Shown here piece after piece: positions 15,633 to 24,647 of a stretch of 64,000 bases of DNA. The stretch is from Kutzneria buriramensis. Lineage in GTDB: Bacteria; Actinomycetota; Actinomycetes; Mycobacteriales; Pseudonocardiaceae. Where the stretch lies: positions 310,001 to 374,000 of the forward strand of contig NZ_QUNO01000007.1 of the NCBI RefSeq assembly GCF_003387475.1, read 5' to 3'. Position numbers and translations under genes: made by a program. Under the pieces are notes generated by a model. That model had not been told where the DNA came from. It was given only the letters and a program-made list of their open reading frames with translations, and searched no databases. Within the stretch, counting starts at the first letter, position 1. Each line of letters begins with the position of its first letter.

Positions 15633-16530
15633 GACGATCGACGCGGCGGCCGCGGGGACCTGGACGCTCGGGGACGTGACGGTCAACCGGGTCGGGTTCG
15701 GCGCGATGCGCTTGCCCCAACGCGGGGCGGCGTTCGCACCCGAAGCCGTCCCCGGTGACCGCGGCCAGGCGATCAAGGTGCTGCGTCGTGCGGTTGAGCT
15801 GGGCGTCAACCACATCGACACCGCCGGCTTCTACTTCTCCTCGCTCCGTTCGGCCAACGAGCTGATCAACAGCGCCTTGTCGCCGTATCCCGACGATCTG
15901 GTCATCTCCACGAAGGTCGGGCCGCGCCGGGGCGCCTCCGGCGAATGGCTGCCGCAGGCCACTCCGGCCCAGCTGCGGGGCGATGTCGAGGAGAACCTGC
16001 GCCAACTCGGCCGTGACCACCTGGACCTGGTGAACCTGCGCCTGTCCGGCCTGGACTCCATCAGCGACCACTTCGGGGCGCTGGCCGAGTTGCGCGACGC
16101 CGGCCTGATCCGCCACCTCGGCGTGTCCAACGCCCGCCCGGAGCACGTTGCCCAGGCCCAGGCGATTGCTCCGGTGGTGTGTGTGCAGAACTCCTACGGC
16201 CTCGGCCACAAGCCCCAGCAAGACCGGTTCGTGCGCGCGTGCGGCGAGCAGGGCGTGGCGTTCGTCCCGTTCTTCGCCATCGCCGGTGCCGGCCGCGAAG
16301 CCGGGCCCGGCGGCGCAGAGCCCAAGGAGATTCTCGCGATCGCCGCTGCGCACCACGCGAGCCCGGCACAGATCCGCCTGGCATGGGCTCTGCACCGTGG
16401 ACCGCACGTGCTGGTGATCCCGGGCACCGGCGACCTCGGCCACCTCGCCGACAATATCGCCGCCGCGGCACTACGCCTGACCCACGATGACCTGGCCCGG
16501 CTCGACGCCATCCATCAAGGCGGACAATAG
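15622..16530 (+). CDS. Aldo/keto reductase, YdbC-like
   Basis: This is a 302-residue NADPH-dependent reductase with a TIM-barrel AKR sequence. GFGAMRLP opens the fold, NHIDTAGFYFSS holds the catalytic Asp and Tyr, and ISTKVGPR the Lys. The site that is usually His reads LDLVNLRL, i.e. Asn, as in the YdbC branch. The C-terminal VIPGTGDLGHLADNIAAAAL binds the cofactor phosphate. The substrate is unknown; the YdbC group reduces small aldehydes. The gene starts inside the end of a broken TetR gene and so may now be deregulated. Confidence 0.88.
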   Translation: MGSETIDAAAAGTWTLGDVTVNRVGFGAMRLPQRGAAFAPEAVPGDRGQAIKVLRRAVELGVNHIDTAGFYFSSLRSANELINSALSPYPDDLVISTKVGPRRGASGEWLPQATPAQLRGDVEENLRQLGRDHLDLVNLRLSGLDSISDHFGALAELRDAGLIRHLGVSNARPEHVAQAQAIAPVVCVQNSYGLGHKPQQDRFVRACGEQGVAFVPFFAIAGAGREAGPGGAEPKEILAIAAAHHASPAQIRLAWALHRGPHVLVIPGTGDLGHLADNIAAAALRLTHDDLARLDAIHQGGQ

Positions 16531-16816
16531 GCCGAGCCGCTTCAATTCCTGCGCGACGGCAGACGGACTGCCGTGGCCCGCAGCAGCTGGCGACTTTGCT
16601 CCACGCGCCGCCCTCGGGACCACCTTTGAAACGACCCCCAGCCTGTCCGTGCGACAGCACAGCACGGCCATGGCGCACGGCGTCGGCTTCCGCTGGCGTG
16701 ATGGCGAAGCTGGCCCGGGACTGGGACGGCTGGGCCTGATCGTGCGGTTCGGGCAGTTCGTCGACACCGCCCTGGTGCCGGCCGCGACGGGGCATGACGG
16801 CGCTGACCAGCGGCTC

Positions 16817-16850
16817 CGGGCCGGGGACCCGGTGGCGGGTCCCCGGCCCG
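16817..16850 (-). terminator. Strong hairpin downstream of the glycosidase fragment
   Basis: CGGGCCGGGGACCC and GGGTCCCCGGCCCG form a perfect 14-bp stem with a 6-base loop, 23 bases past the stop of the minus-strand fragment at 16873. The remainder of 16531-16872 holds no recognisable gene. Confidence 0.7.
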
Positions 16851-16872
16851 TCCGTCGGCCGCCGCCGACGAT

Positions 16873-17604
16873 TCAGGAGAGCGCGATCACGGCGTTGTGA
16901 TCGGCCCCGGGAGTCACGCTGACGGTGAACAGGTGGGTCGACGAGTTGTAGGACACCGTGCCGGCGGCGCCGTCGGTCGCGGTGGCCTTGGGGGCCGACG
17001 GGGCGTATCCGTGCAGCGTCACCGACTTCTCGTTGCTCGCGAACGAGACGGTGGCGTGCACGGACCCGTTGTCCGACAGCTGCGAGACGCGCTTGCTGCC
17101 CAGCGACACGAACTTGCCGGCGTCGCCGAGGAACGCGATGCCGGACCGCCCGACCGGCGCGACCACGTAGTACGAGTCGGAGCTGACGGTGCCGTTGAAC
17201 GAGCCGCCGGCCGGCACGAGCTTGCCGGCGCCGGTGAAGTAGTCGTACACGTAGGCGGCCCCGCCCACACCGAGGCTGTTCGGTGTGAAGCTGATCGACT
17301 GCGAGCCGCTGTTGCGGGCGTAGGCGAAGACGTAGCCGTCGCGCAGTCCGTTGTGGTCGGTGTAGGTGCCGGCCACCATGGGGGCGCTGGAGTTCTGGGC
17401 GACCGCCGCGTAGACGGAGTCCAGCGGCACCAGTGAGGCGTCCGGCTTGACGATCACGCCGTCCGCGCGCACGGTCTGGGCCAGGTTGGTAGTGCTCTCA
17501 CTGCCGATCGCGTCACCCACGCCGACCATGCCGCCGGACAGTGTGGACAGCACGAGGTTGCTGGTCTCGGTGCTCATGAACACGTCGGTCCACGGCCATT
17601 CTCC
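16873..17604 (-). pseudogene. C-terminal fragment of a secreted glycoside-hydrolase-like protein, cut by an IS
   Basis: About 240 residues remain, from WPWTDVFMSTETSNL to the stop. They include NLAQTVRADGVIVKPDASLV, AGTYTDHNGLRDGYVFAYAR and GIAFLGDAGKFVSLGSKRVS, and end in a beta-domain. The style is that of the C-terminal half of large secreted carbohydrate-active enzymes, but I cannot name the family. There is no start or signal peptide: the coding sequence ends abruptly where an oppositely oriented IS256-type transposase fragment begins. The open frame continues antisense through the transposase, which is not meaningful. The terminator downstream is intact. Confidence 0.6.
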
Positions 17605-17964
17605 GAGGCTGCGATCACAACCTTCTCCAAGCTCTACGGCACGAAGTTCCCCAAGGCCGTCAAGAAGATCACCGAAGACCAGGACCAGCTGCTGGCGTTC
17701 TACGACTTCCCGGCCGAACACCGGATCCACCTGCGCACCACGAACCCGATCGAGTCGACCTTCTCCACCGTCCGGCTGCGGACCAAGGTCACCCGCGGCG
17801 CAGGCTCCCGCACCGCCGCCCTGGCCGTGGTCTTCGAACTCGTCGAATCCGCCCAGCAACGGTGGCGGGCCGTGAACGCCCCCCACCTCGTCGCCCTCGT
17901 CCGCACCGGAGCCCGCTTCGAACGCGGTCAACTCGTCGAACGCCCCGAACAACTCGCAGCATGA
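17602..17964 (+). mobile_element. IS256-family transposase C-terminal fragment
   Basis: The frame without a start codon reads SEAAITTFSKLYGTKFPKAV, then LLAFYDFPAEHRIHLRTTNP, IESTFSTVRLRTKVTRG and RAVNAPHLVALVRTGARFER, ending with a stop at 17964. This is the C-terminal 120 residues of an IS256 (mutator-type) transposase. The upstream catalytic part and the left end are missing; the left boundary coincides with the truncated glycosidase. Inverted repeats could not be identified with confidence. Confidence 0.85.
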
Positions 17965-18010
17965 CGGGCCCGCTAGCCAGGGCTCCTGCTCGCAGGCCGT
18001 CGATCCGGCT

Positions 18011-18919
18011 TCAGGCGTAGCGCGCGAAAAGGGCCTGGAGGTATCCCTCCAGCCGCCTGGTCAGCAGGGTGGGAGTCAGATCGGCACGGCCCACCTCGCG
18101 CCACGGGACGGCGACCTTTTCGGCGTCCGGGGCGAAGGCCAGGGCGTCCAGCAGGCGCCAGTAGAGATGGGCGGCGCGCTCTTCGGCCAGCGTCCCTCCC
18201 GCCGCAACGTAGCGGTCGGCGAAGTGCATGCCCGCGGAAACCCCGTGCAGCAGAGCCAGGGCCGTCGAGCAGTGGGCCACGTCCAGGTCGGCCGGCCCCC
18301 AGGAGGTCTCCACCCAGTCGACGACACCGCTGATCCGCAGACCGTCGCCGTCGCCCGTGAAGAGGACATTGCCGGGATGGAAGTCCCGGTGCAGGAAGCA
18401 GGCCCGGTACTCCGGGGGCTCGCGGCGGATCACGTCCACGGCCCGTTGCCACAGTTCAGGGTGATCGGTGTCTTCGGGCGGGCTCACCCGCTCGGGAGAG
18501 GTCCACGCCTGATACGCGCGCGGCCGTGCCTCGGCGGTCACTGGCAGCCGGTGGATGCGCAGCAACTGGTGGGCCAACAGTTCGGCACGCCGGTCGGTCC
18601 CCTCATCGCCCAGGCGCACGGTCCCGGGCAACAGGGACATCAGCAAGGACGGATGGTCGCAGTACTGCGCTGTCGGGTCCACGGCCACCAGCCTGGCCGC
18701 GGGCACATCCGTGCTGCCGAGCAGGCGCAGAACGGCTGCCTCGCGGGTCAGCAGGCCCTCGGCGTGCCGAACGTAGAAGGGCTTGACGAAAGACCGCAGG
18801 ACCAGCGACCGTCGACCGTCCCGCCCGCAGATGTCCAGACGGCGCATTTCCGACGTCCAGCCGCCACGCAACCGCGCGACATCCTCGATGCGTTCTGCCT
18901 CGGACAGCCCCTTCTCCAC
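18011..18919 (-). CDS. Aminoglycoside phosphotransferase (APH)-fold kinase
   Basis: This is a 302-residue APH/choline-kinase-like protein. The catalytic loop FLHRDFHPGNVLF and the metal-binding VVDWVETSWGPADLDVAH are intact. The N-terminal lobe includes LTREAAVLRLLGSTDVPAAR. Members phosphorylate antibiotics, homoserine, choline or unknown small molecules, and this one cannot be assigned. Translation is taken from GTG 18919; the frame is slightly open upstream. Nothing suggests an operon partner, and an IS fragment lies just downstream. Confidence 0.85.
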   Translation of the reverse strand: MEKGLSEAERIEDVARLRGGWTSEMRRLDICGRDGRRSLVLRSFVKPFYVRHAEGLLTREAAVLRLLGSTDVPAARLVAVDPTAQYCDHPSLLMSLLPGTVRLGDEGTDRRAELLAHQLLRIHRLPVTAEARPRAYQAWTSPERVSPPEDTDHPELWQRAVDVIRREPPEYRACFLHRDFHPGNVLFTGDGDGLRISGVVDWVETSWGPADLDVAHCSTALALLHGVSAGMHFADRYVAAGGTLAEERAAHLYWRLLDALAFAPDAEKVAVPWREVGRADLTPTLLTRRLEGYLQALFARYA

Positions 18920-19083
18920 CCAGGCACGCGTCGCAACCCAACCCTGGTCCTCAAGATTGTTACCGATGTGCTCGGCCCCCTCGCCCGCAACCGTGGAGGC
19001 AGGCTATCGATCTCATCGACGGACGCATTCGACCCCCACCCACAACCCTTGGCAATCACTCTCTGATTTCCCATTGAACCGAT

Positions 19084-19340
19084 GTGTTCGTCGTGGCGAC
19101 GGGTCGCGTGGTTGTGTGTTTGGTGAGTGTGATCGCTGTGCTCGTGAACATGATGGCCAGCGGCTGCGGCGACCACTCCGTCACCCAGTCGCCGATCGCG
19201 GGCCAGCCCGGCCACCACTACTGGTTCGGCAGCTGTGTCAGCGCGATGTCCACCAAGAGCACGGCGGTGGCATCCGACGGGGACCGGTTCGCCGATCGCT
19301 TCGATGGCGTGGTGCAGGTGATCAAGCCGGGGTCTCGTTG
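19084..19340 (+). pseudogene. Possible truncated secreted lipoprotein
   Basis: From ATG 19084 the sequence codes for a positively charged start, a hydrophobic stretch (VVVCLVSVIAVLVNMM) and a lipobox-like ASGC, then polar residues to about 19340. Third-position GC is high throughout this piece and is lost where the frame enters the antisense of the neighbouring gene. I read it as the N-terminus of a lipoprotein cut off by rearrangement. No family was recognised and the case rests on codon pattern only. Confidence 0.3.
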
Positions 19341-19343
19341 CCG

Positions 19344-20138
19344 TCAGCCGCTGGCGTGGGCGGTGTTGTCGAGCCAGTGCTGGGCGAGGGCAGTGTCGCC
19401 ATCGACGCTGACTTCGCGCTCGGTGAGCGGGAGTCGTCGGATCAAGGTCAGCAGCAGCGATCGTGCCGGGCCGGTCACCGTCACGTCGGCTTGCTGGGTT
19501 CCGGGCTTCCACGTTGCCCCGCCAGGCCGCCGTTCGACGAACCAGGCGCGCGTGTCGTCCCCAGTGTCGGTGGCCAGCCACTGCAGGGTCTGTCCGGTGC
19601 CCCGGATGGCGTGGGCGGACTCGGGCCGCTGCATCTCCCACGTGGGGGAGGTGAGCATCGCGAGGTGGTTGCTGATGAGCGCGGCTGCGAGGTCGGCGTC
19701 AATGTCGGTCGGTCGGCCCGCCGCGTTGGCTGCGTCGAAGCCGTGAACGACCGCCTCGTTGAGCATGCTGGCCATCCAGAATCGCGTCCCGGACCGCTCG
19801 TCCCCGGCGGCGTTGAACACCGGCGCGTCGAGCGCGTCATCGGAGCAGGCGCTCGCGACCCGCTGCGCGGACTCCGACAGCCATGCCTGCCACTCGCGGG
19901 GATCGGTGGGGAGTACTGCCATCTCCGTGGGCAGTTGGGTGGGGTCGGCGATGCGCCGCTCGATGATCTCCGCGACCCAGTGTTGGGTCTGGCCCACGTG
20001 CTCGACCAGGTCGGTGATGGTCCACTTCGGTGTTGTCGGCACGGCGGTGTCGGGCCCGGCAGCGGCGGCTGATTCCGCCAGGCGTCGGGTGTGTTCGACG
20101 ATCGCTCGGCGGGCGTGGTCCACGTTCAGTTCGGTCAT
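19344..20138 (-). CDS. Maleylpyruvate isomerase-family, mycothiol-dependent enzyme (MDMPI)
   Basis: This is a 264-residue protein with the two-part MDMPI architecture. The N-terminal DinB-like bundle has the metal-binding LVEHVGQTQHWVAEII and MLNEAVVHGFDAANAAGRPT, and is followed by a C-terminal domain (LLLTLIRRLPL). Such enzymes use mycothiol, the actinobacterial thiol, as cofactor for isomerisation or conjugation; the substrate is unknown. The metal ligands (His, Glu, His) appear intact. It stands alone on the minus strand. Confidence 0.85.
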   Translation of the reverse strand: MTELNVDHARRAIVEHTRRLAESAAAAGPDTAVPTTPKWTITDLVEHVGQTQHWVAEIIERRIADPTQLPTEMAVLPTDPREWQAWLSESAQRVASACSDDALDAPVFNAAGDERSGTRFWMASMLNEAVVHGFDAANAAGRPTDIDADLAAALISNHLAMLTSPTWEMQRPESAHAIRGTGQTLQWLATDTGDDTRAWFVERRPGGATWKPGTQQADVTVTGPARSLLLTLIRRLPLTEREVSVDGDTALAQHWLDNTAHASG

Positions 20139-20646
20139 GGGACTGTCCTCAAGGTCTCGCTAGCCGGTGGTCGTTCACTGAGCCCCCTGCGGGTGCCTTC
20201 GACTACGCGTCGAACGACGGTAGCCGGGATCGACAGACCCCAGCAGGATTTTTCGATCTTTGAGGCTGACCATGCCGCCGGGGCTGCGGTCGGGTTGGAC
20301 CCTGTGGCCGGGGCGCGCGTCCCGGGTCACTGCCAGGGGTCACACATAGTGGCGTGGTTGTCCGTTCTCATCCATCACGTCGTGGGAGCACACCGCTGAG
20401 CTGCGCGATGACAACTTCGACGAGGCGAAGTCAGGGGTGACGGCCTGAGCCGACGGGCAGCCTGCGCGCCGAGACCATGGCGACTTGATGATCTTGTCAC
20501 TACGCGCGCTGCTGACCGGCGAAGTGGCAGGTCTGCTGAGGCCGAAGTCGTCGGTTTCTCACGGAAGTTGGCACTTTCTGGCGGGCGCAGGTCATGCCGC
20601 TGAACTACCGGTCGGCGGCATGAGCGCGTGGTGCGCAGGCGAAGCG
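20139..20646. other. About 0.5 kb without a recognisable gene
   Basis: Short open frames are present on both strands but have poor third-position GC bias, no ribosome-binding sites and no familiar motifs. I see no clear hairpin or repeat here. Confidence 0.4.
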
Positions 20647-21066
20647 TCACTCGTCCCGGACTGGGTCTGCTTGTGCGTCGTCGTTGATGGCGTCGGCACG
20701 GTCGATCTCGGCCATGTGTTGCTCGGCCCAGGTACGGAGCGCAGCCAGCGGGGTTTCCAGCGACAGTCCCAGCTCGGTGAGCCGGTAGTGCACTCGTGGT
20801 GGCACTGTCGGTTCCACCCGGCGGGCGACCAGACCGTCGCGGACCAGGCTTTGCAGGGTTGCCGACAGCATTTTCTGCGAGACACCGGGCATCCTGCGCC
20901 TCAACTCGGCGAACCGGACCTCGTCCGGCGCGGCGTCGGCGAGCACCTTGACCGCCATCGACGTCCACTTCGTGCCGATGCGGTCCAGCAGCCGACGCGT
21001 CGGGCACTCGGGATCGAACAGATCACCACGTCCGGAGCTCTTCGCACGTGCTGGCCGAGTGGTCAC
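20647..21066 (-). CDS. HxlR-family regulator
   Basis: This is a 139-residue MarR/HxlR-type winged-helix regulator. It shows the HxlR pattern CPTRRLLDRIGTKWTSMAVK, then RFAELRRRMPGVSQKMLSAT and the wing PRVHYRLTELGLSLETPLAA. A Cys early in the domain (ECPTRR) is the redox or aldehyde-sensing Cys position in several HxlR proteins. It starts at GTG with a GAGG site. It is divergent from an alpha/beta hydrolase gene with repeated GGTAAC motifs between them, so it probably regulates that gene and itself. Confidence 0.9.
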   Translation of the reverse strand: MTTRPARAKSSGRGDLFDPECPTRRLLDRIGTKWTSMAVKVLADAAPDEVRFAELRRRMPGVSQKMLSATLQSLVRDGLVARRVEPTVPPRVHYRLTELGLSLETPLAALRTWAEQHMAEIDRADAINDDAQADPVRDE

Positions 21067-21116
21067 CTGAACCTCACCACCTGTCGACGAAGTGCCGTCT
21101 TGGCGGCATCTCTCGA

Positions 21117-21150
21117 GTTACCTATCGTTTGCTGGTAACCAATGGTAACC
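21117..21150. promoter_or_regulatory. Operator cluster between HxlR and hydrolase genes
   Basis: GTTACC (21117-21122) and GGTAAC (21134-21139) form an inverted repeat with an 11-base spacer, and the half-site recurs as GGTAACC at 21144-21150. This is the usual position and style of an HxlR operator. It overlaps the probable hydrolase promoter and ends just before its ribosome-binding site. Confidence 0.55.
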
Positions 21151-21162
21151 GCAGGAGGTATC

Positions 21163-22050
21163 GTGTCGCACACCCCGGCCACCGGCGCCGCGCAGATCCA
21201 GCAGCGCCGGATCGCCATCAACGGCATCCACGCCAACGTCGCCACGGCGGGCACCGGCCCGGCAGTCGTGCTGCTGCACGGTTTTCCGCATACCTGGCAG
21301 CTCTGGAGCGAGATCATCGGCCCGTTGTCGTCGCACTACCGGGTCATCGCCCCGGACCTGCGCGGGTTCGGCGCCAGCACCCGCGCCCCGGACGGCTACG
21401 ACGCCGGCACCATGGCCGCCGACGTCGAGGGAATCCTCGACGTCCTCGCCGAACCCACCGCGGCCGTGGTCGGTATCGACGTCGGCACCACGGTCGCGGT
21501 CCTGCTCGCCCTGCGGCGACCCGACCGGATACGACGGCTGGTCGTCATGGAAGGGTTGGCGGGCACGCTTCCCGGCGCCGAGGACTTCCTCGCCGCCGGT
21601 CCACCGTGGTGGTTCGGATTCCACGCCGTCCCCGGTCTCGCCGAGACAGTCCTGACCGGCCACGAGGCGCAGTACATCGACTGGTTCCTCGCCGCCGGCA
21701 CCCGCGGCCGCGGCGTGCCACCGGACGTCCACGACGCGTTCATCAACGCCTACACCGGACGCGATGCCCTCCGCTGCGCCTTCGCCTTCTACCGTGCACT
21801 GCCCACCAGCGCCTGGCAGATCAACGACGCCGTGGCCGACGGCCGGCTCACCGCGCCCACCCTGGCGATCGGCGCCCATCCGGTCGGCAACGCGCTGGAA
21901 CGGCAACTACGCCCCATCGCCGACGACCTCACCGGACACGTCATCCCGGACTGCGGCCACATCATCCCCTTGGACCGACCCCAGGAACTGCTCAGCATCC
22001 TCACGCCCTTCCTCGCGGCCGGATCACGCGATCGCCTGCCCCTGCCGTAA
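21163..22050 (+). CDS. Alpha/beta hydrolase, epoxide hydrolase / dehalogenase-like
   Basis: This is a 295-residue alpha/beta hydrolase. HGFPHTWQLW gives the oxyanion HGxP motif, DLRGFGAS follows, and the nucleophile elbow reads VVGIDVGTTVA, i.e. Asp rather than Ser, which is typical for epoxide hydrolases and haloalkane dehalogenases. The catalytic His is in DCGHIIPLD. I chose GTG 21163 because AGGAGG lies 5 bases upstream; the ATG at 21142 lies within the operator. Control by the divergent HxlR regulator suggests response to a reactive small molecule. Confidence 0.88.
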   Translation: MSHTPATGAAQIQQRRIAINGIHANVATAGTGPAVVLLHGFPHTWQLWSEIIGPLSSHYRVIAPDLRGFGASTRAPDGYDAGTMAADVEGILDVLAEPTAAVVGIDVGTTVAVLLALRRPDRIRRLVVMEGLAGTLPGAEDFLAAGPPWWFGFHAVPGLAETVLTGHEAQYIDWFLAAGTRGRGVPPDVHDAFINAYTGRDALRCAFAFYRALPTSAWQINDAVADGRLTAPTLAIGAHPVGNALERQLRPIADDLTGHVIPDCGHIIPLDRPQELLSILTPFLAAGSRDRLPLP

Positions 22051-22117
22051 CCACTCCCTCATCGGCAGTAGCCGACGTCGACGCGCGGGACCTGCGGCAT
22101 GAGCGGATGTTCAGTCA

Positions 22118-22384
22118 GCGGCGCGAGTCCGGACCGTCTCCGCCGCCACCGCCGCCGACATCACCTGGTCGATACCCGGTGAGCGGGGCGAGTTGCTGTG
22201 CATGATCCACCTGACTCCCGTGGAGCCGGCGCGCATCCAGGAGTTCACCGTGAAAGCCGTCCCCGCCGGCCGACCGCGATCGGCCGGCTCCACGAACATC
22301 TCGCTGCAGCGCCGTTTCGGCGAAGCCTACCTCACCCCAGCGGCGAACGTCCGGATTCGATTTCCGGGCTCCGATCCCGAATAA
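22118..22384 (+). pseudogene. Possible C-terminal remnant of a serine hydrolase
   Basis: A frame with good codon bias reads ADITWSIPGERGELLCMIHL followed by TPVEPARIQEFTVKAVP. This resembles the end of beta-lactamase-type serine hydrolases with a C-terminal beta domain. No start, catalytic domain or ribosome-binding site is present. The assignment is from recollection of the family tail and is weak. The rest of 22051-22517 shows nothing else. Confidence 0.25.
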
Positions 22385-22517
22385 CCATCCCTCCCCGCGA
22401 CTCGGTCCCGACGTTCGAGGCACCGCCAGCATGTACTCGGTGATCGGAGCGTGCAGGGGCCGTCCGTCGTGCGCGTCCATCGGCAGGAGCGGACGTTCGG
22501 TCACGAGGAGCGTGCTA

Positions 22518-23098
22518 TCACGCTTCTGCCTCACCATCATCTGAGTCGCTGACGCCACGACCGCGCACCAGCTTGGTCAACTGCCACTCGTAGCTCTCAG
22601 GCGCATCCCCGACTGCGATGCCGACATCCCGTTTGGCGGCTTCGTAGAAGCCTCGTCGTGCCAGGCTGGCGGCCTCCACCGCCTCCGTCCACGTCACCTC
22701 GACCCTTGCTCCGGCAGCAATGCGCTGAAGGCGGAACACGCTCTCGTGCCAGGTTCGTGCCGCGACGACGGTCTGGGCAGTTCCCAGGAGGAGCACGGCC
22801 TCCCATTTCATTGTGCGGTCCTCCTCGGCGAGGGCCAGCGCGGGCATCCCTCCTCCGGCGGAAGCGCGTCGATGTCCCGATGAACGCCTCGGTGAGCGGC
22901 CAGTCGGACGGAAATGGAGATCACCTTCTTCACGGCGTGCGCGTACTCCGCATAAGCGGTGAGACGTTTGTCGTCCCATCGGACCGACTGGGCACGCCGC
23001 CACCGGGCACGCTCCGCTGCCGATGTGGCGGTGTAGCTGGCCAGAGCGCCGACGAGCACTCCGAGCAACGCCGGCAACTGCTGCACGAACGCCTGCAC
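22518..23098 (-). pseudogene. Conserved membrane-anchored hypothetical protein with a frameshift
   Basis: The first part (23098 down to about 22850) gives one N-terminal membrane helix (LPALLGVLVGALASYTATSA) and ERARWRRAQSVRWDDKRLTA, typical of an uncharacterised Streptomyces-type family. The second part, in another frame from 22847 to 22518, continues it exactly (LALAEEDRTMKWEAVLLLGT, AARTWHESVFRLQRIA). Joined, they make about 180 residues, the family length. The break occurs at EEG/MPAL, where GGAGGAGGG precedes an ATG, so two coupled polypeptides or a -1 shift are conceivable. A disabling frameshift is the simplest reading. Confidence 0.65.
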
Positions 23099-23369
23099 GC
23101 CGGGCCTCTTCTCGTTGTTACCGATGATATTGGGCGGCCTTCGACAGGGCATCGCAATAGCGGTCAAGGTCAGTACGTCGAAGTCGGGCCCATCACTCGA
23201 CCGGCGGCATGGCAGAGCATCGTCTCGTGGTCGAACCTTCTCCCGGCCGTCTTGCCCACAGAAGTTCCAAGACCGCGCTTGTCGCACCTGGAGAACGGGG
23301 AAGCCGCCGCCCCCGGTTACCTTGTATTCGCGCAACCGGCGGGACATTCACGGCCGGGCTCACTGCAAA

Positions 23370-24647
23370 TCAACCGGCAGGACGCGACACACCGCGCTGA
23401 TCAAGGCGTTCGACCACGTGTGCGACCTCTGCCGCGCCGTCCTCGGTCGCGACCTTCGCGGCGATCGACTTCGCTGCCCGCTCATACCGTGGTTCGTCGA
23501 CGGCGGCGCGGATCGCGTCGGCGAGACGGTCTTTGGTGAGGTGCTTGAACGGCACGGGACCGGGGCTCACACCCAGCGCGGTCAGGCGCGCCGCCCAGAA
23601 CGGATGGTCACCGGTCATCGGAACCGGCACAGCAGGCACACCGGCACGTAGACCGGCGGCGGTCGTGCCGGCACCGCCTGGATGCACGACGACGGCCATC
23701 CGCGGGAACAGCCACGCGTGCGGAACCTCGCCGATGGTGAGCACGTCGTCGTCCTCGACGGCAAGGCCGGCCCAGCCGGTCTGGATGATCCCGCGCCGTC
23801 CGACGCTGCGCAGCGCGCCCGCCACGATCCCGCTGACACGTGCCGCGTCGCCGGGATCGGCACTGCCGAAGCCGACGAACACCGGCGCCGGGCCCGCGTC
23901 CAGGAACCGTCGCAGCTTCTCCGGTGGCGTCCAACTGGCCGGGACCGACGGCCACCAGTAGCCGACGACCTCGACGCCTGGCCTCCACTCGCGCGGGCGC
24001 GGCACGACGTACTGGCTGAAGCCGTGCAGCACCGGCCACGCGCTGGCTGCCTGCTCGCGGCGGGTGGCGCCGTAGGTGGTCGGCGGCAGGCCGTGCTGGG
24101 CGCGGATCTCGTTGATATTGCCGAACATCGATCGCTCGGTGAGCCGGTGCGCGACCCACGCCGCCCGGATGCCGAGCCGTCCCAGCGAGGTGCCGAACAC
24201 CATCGGTGGAAAGTCGGCCGTCGGCAGCTGCGGTTGCAGGTGCAGGCCGACGCTGGGGATGCCTCGCGCCTGCGCGACATGGTAGGCGGCCGCGCCTAAT
24301 CCGTTGAACAACACCACATCCACCGATGGGTCGGCGGCGATCTCGGCCACGTTGATGTTCGTCTCGCGAATGAACTGCCGTGCGGCGGCGATCATGTCCA
24401 TGCCGTTGCGCGAGAACAACCCGTTGCGCGTGTAGTTCTGGCTTGTCTCGTTGACCGCGCCACTTTTGCTGCTTAGCTGGGTCCACAGCGGACGGAATTC
24501 CAGGCCTGTCCCGGTGACCAGGTGCTCGAACTCGCGGTCGGCGGCGATAGTGACGCGATGGCCCACTGCGCGCAGCCCCGCGCCCACTCCGGTGTACGGC
24601 TCGACGTCACCACGTGAGCCGACGGCGATGATCAATACGTGACTCAT
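23370..24647 (-). CDS. GT1-family glycosyltransferase (UGT type)
   Basis: This is a 425-residue GT-B glycosyltransferase of the macrolide/sterol UGT class. The N-terminal acceptor domain begins SHVLIIAVGSRGDVEPYTGV; the donor domain carries GFGSADPGDA and the HPGGAGTTAAGLRAGVPAV stretch, followed by DHPFWAARL, which bind the nucleotide sugar. It transfers a sugar, often glucose, to a small lipophilic acceptor, sometimes for self-resistance. The start overlaps the TetR stop by four bases (ATGA), so both are co-transcribed and the glycosyltransferase is probably induced by the ligand that the TetR senses. Confidence 0.92.
   Translation of the reverse strand: MSHVLIIAVGSRGDVEPYTGVGAGLRAVGHRVTIAADREFEHLVTGTGLEFRPLWTQLSSKSGAVNETSQNYTRNGLFSRNGMDMIAAARQFIRETNINVAEIAADPSVDVVLFNGLGAAAYHVAQARGIPSVGLHLQPQLPTADFPPMVFGTSLGRLGIRAAWVAHRLTERSMFGNINEIRAQHGLPPTTYGATRREQAASAWPVLHGFSQYVVPRPREWRPGVEVVGYWWPSVPASWTPPEKLRRFLDAGPAPVFVGFGSADPGDAARVSGIVAGALRSVGRRGIIQTGWAGLAVEDDDVLTIGEVPHAWLFPRMAVVVHPGGAGTTAAGLRAGVPAVPVPMTGDHPFWAARLTALGVSPGPVPFKHLTKDRLADAIRAAVDEPRYERAAKSIAAKVATEDGAAEVAHVVERLDQRGVSRPAG

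Noticed and set aside
20375-21007. Minus-strand frame overlapping the HxlR gene
   Set aside because: The overlapping HxlR frame has the family motifs; this frame has none.
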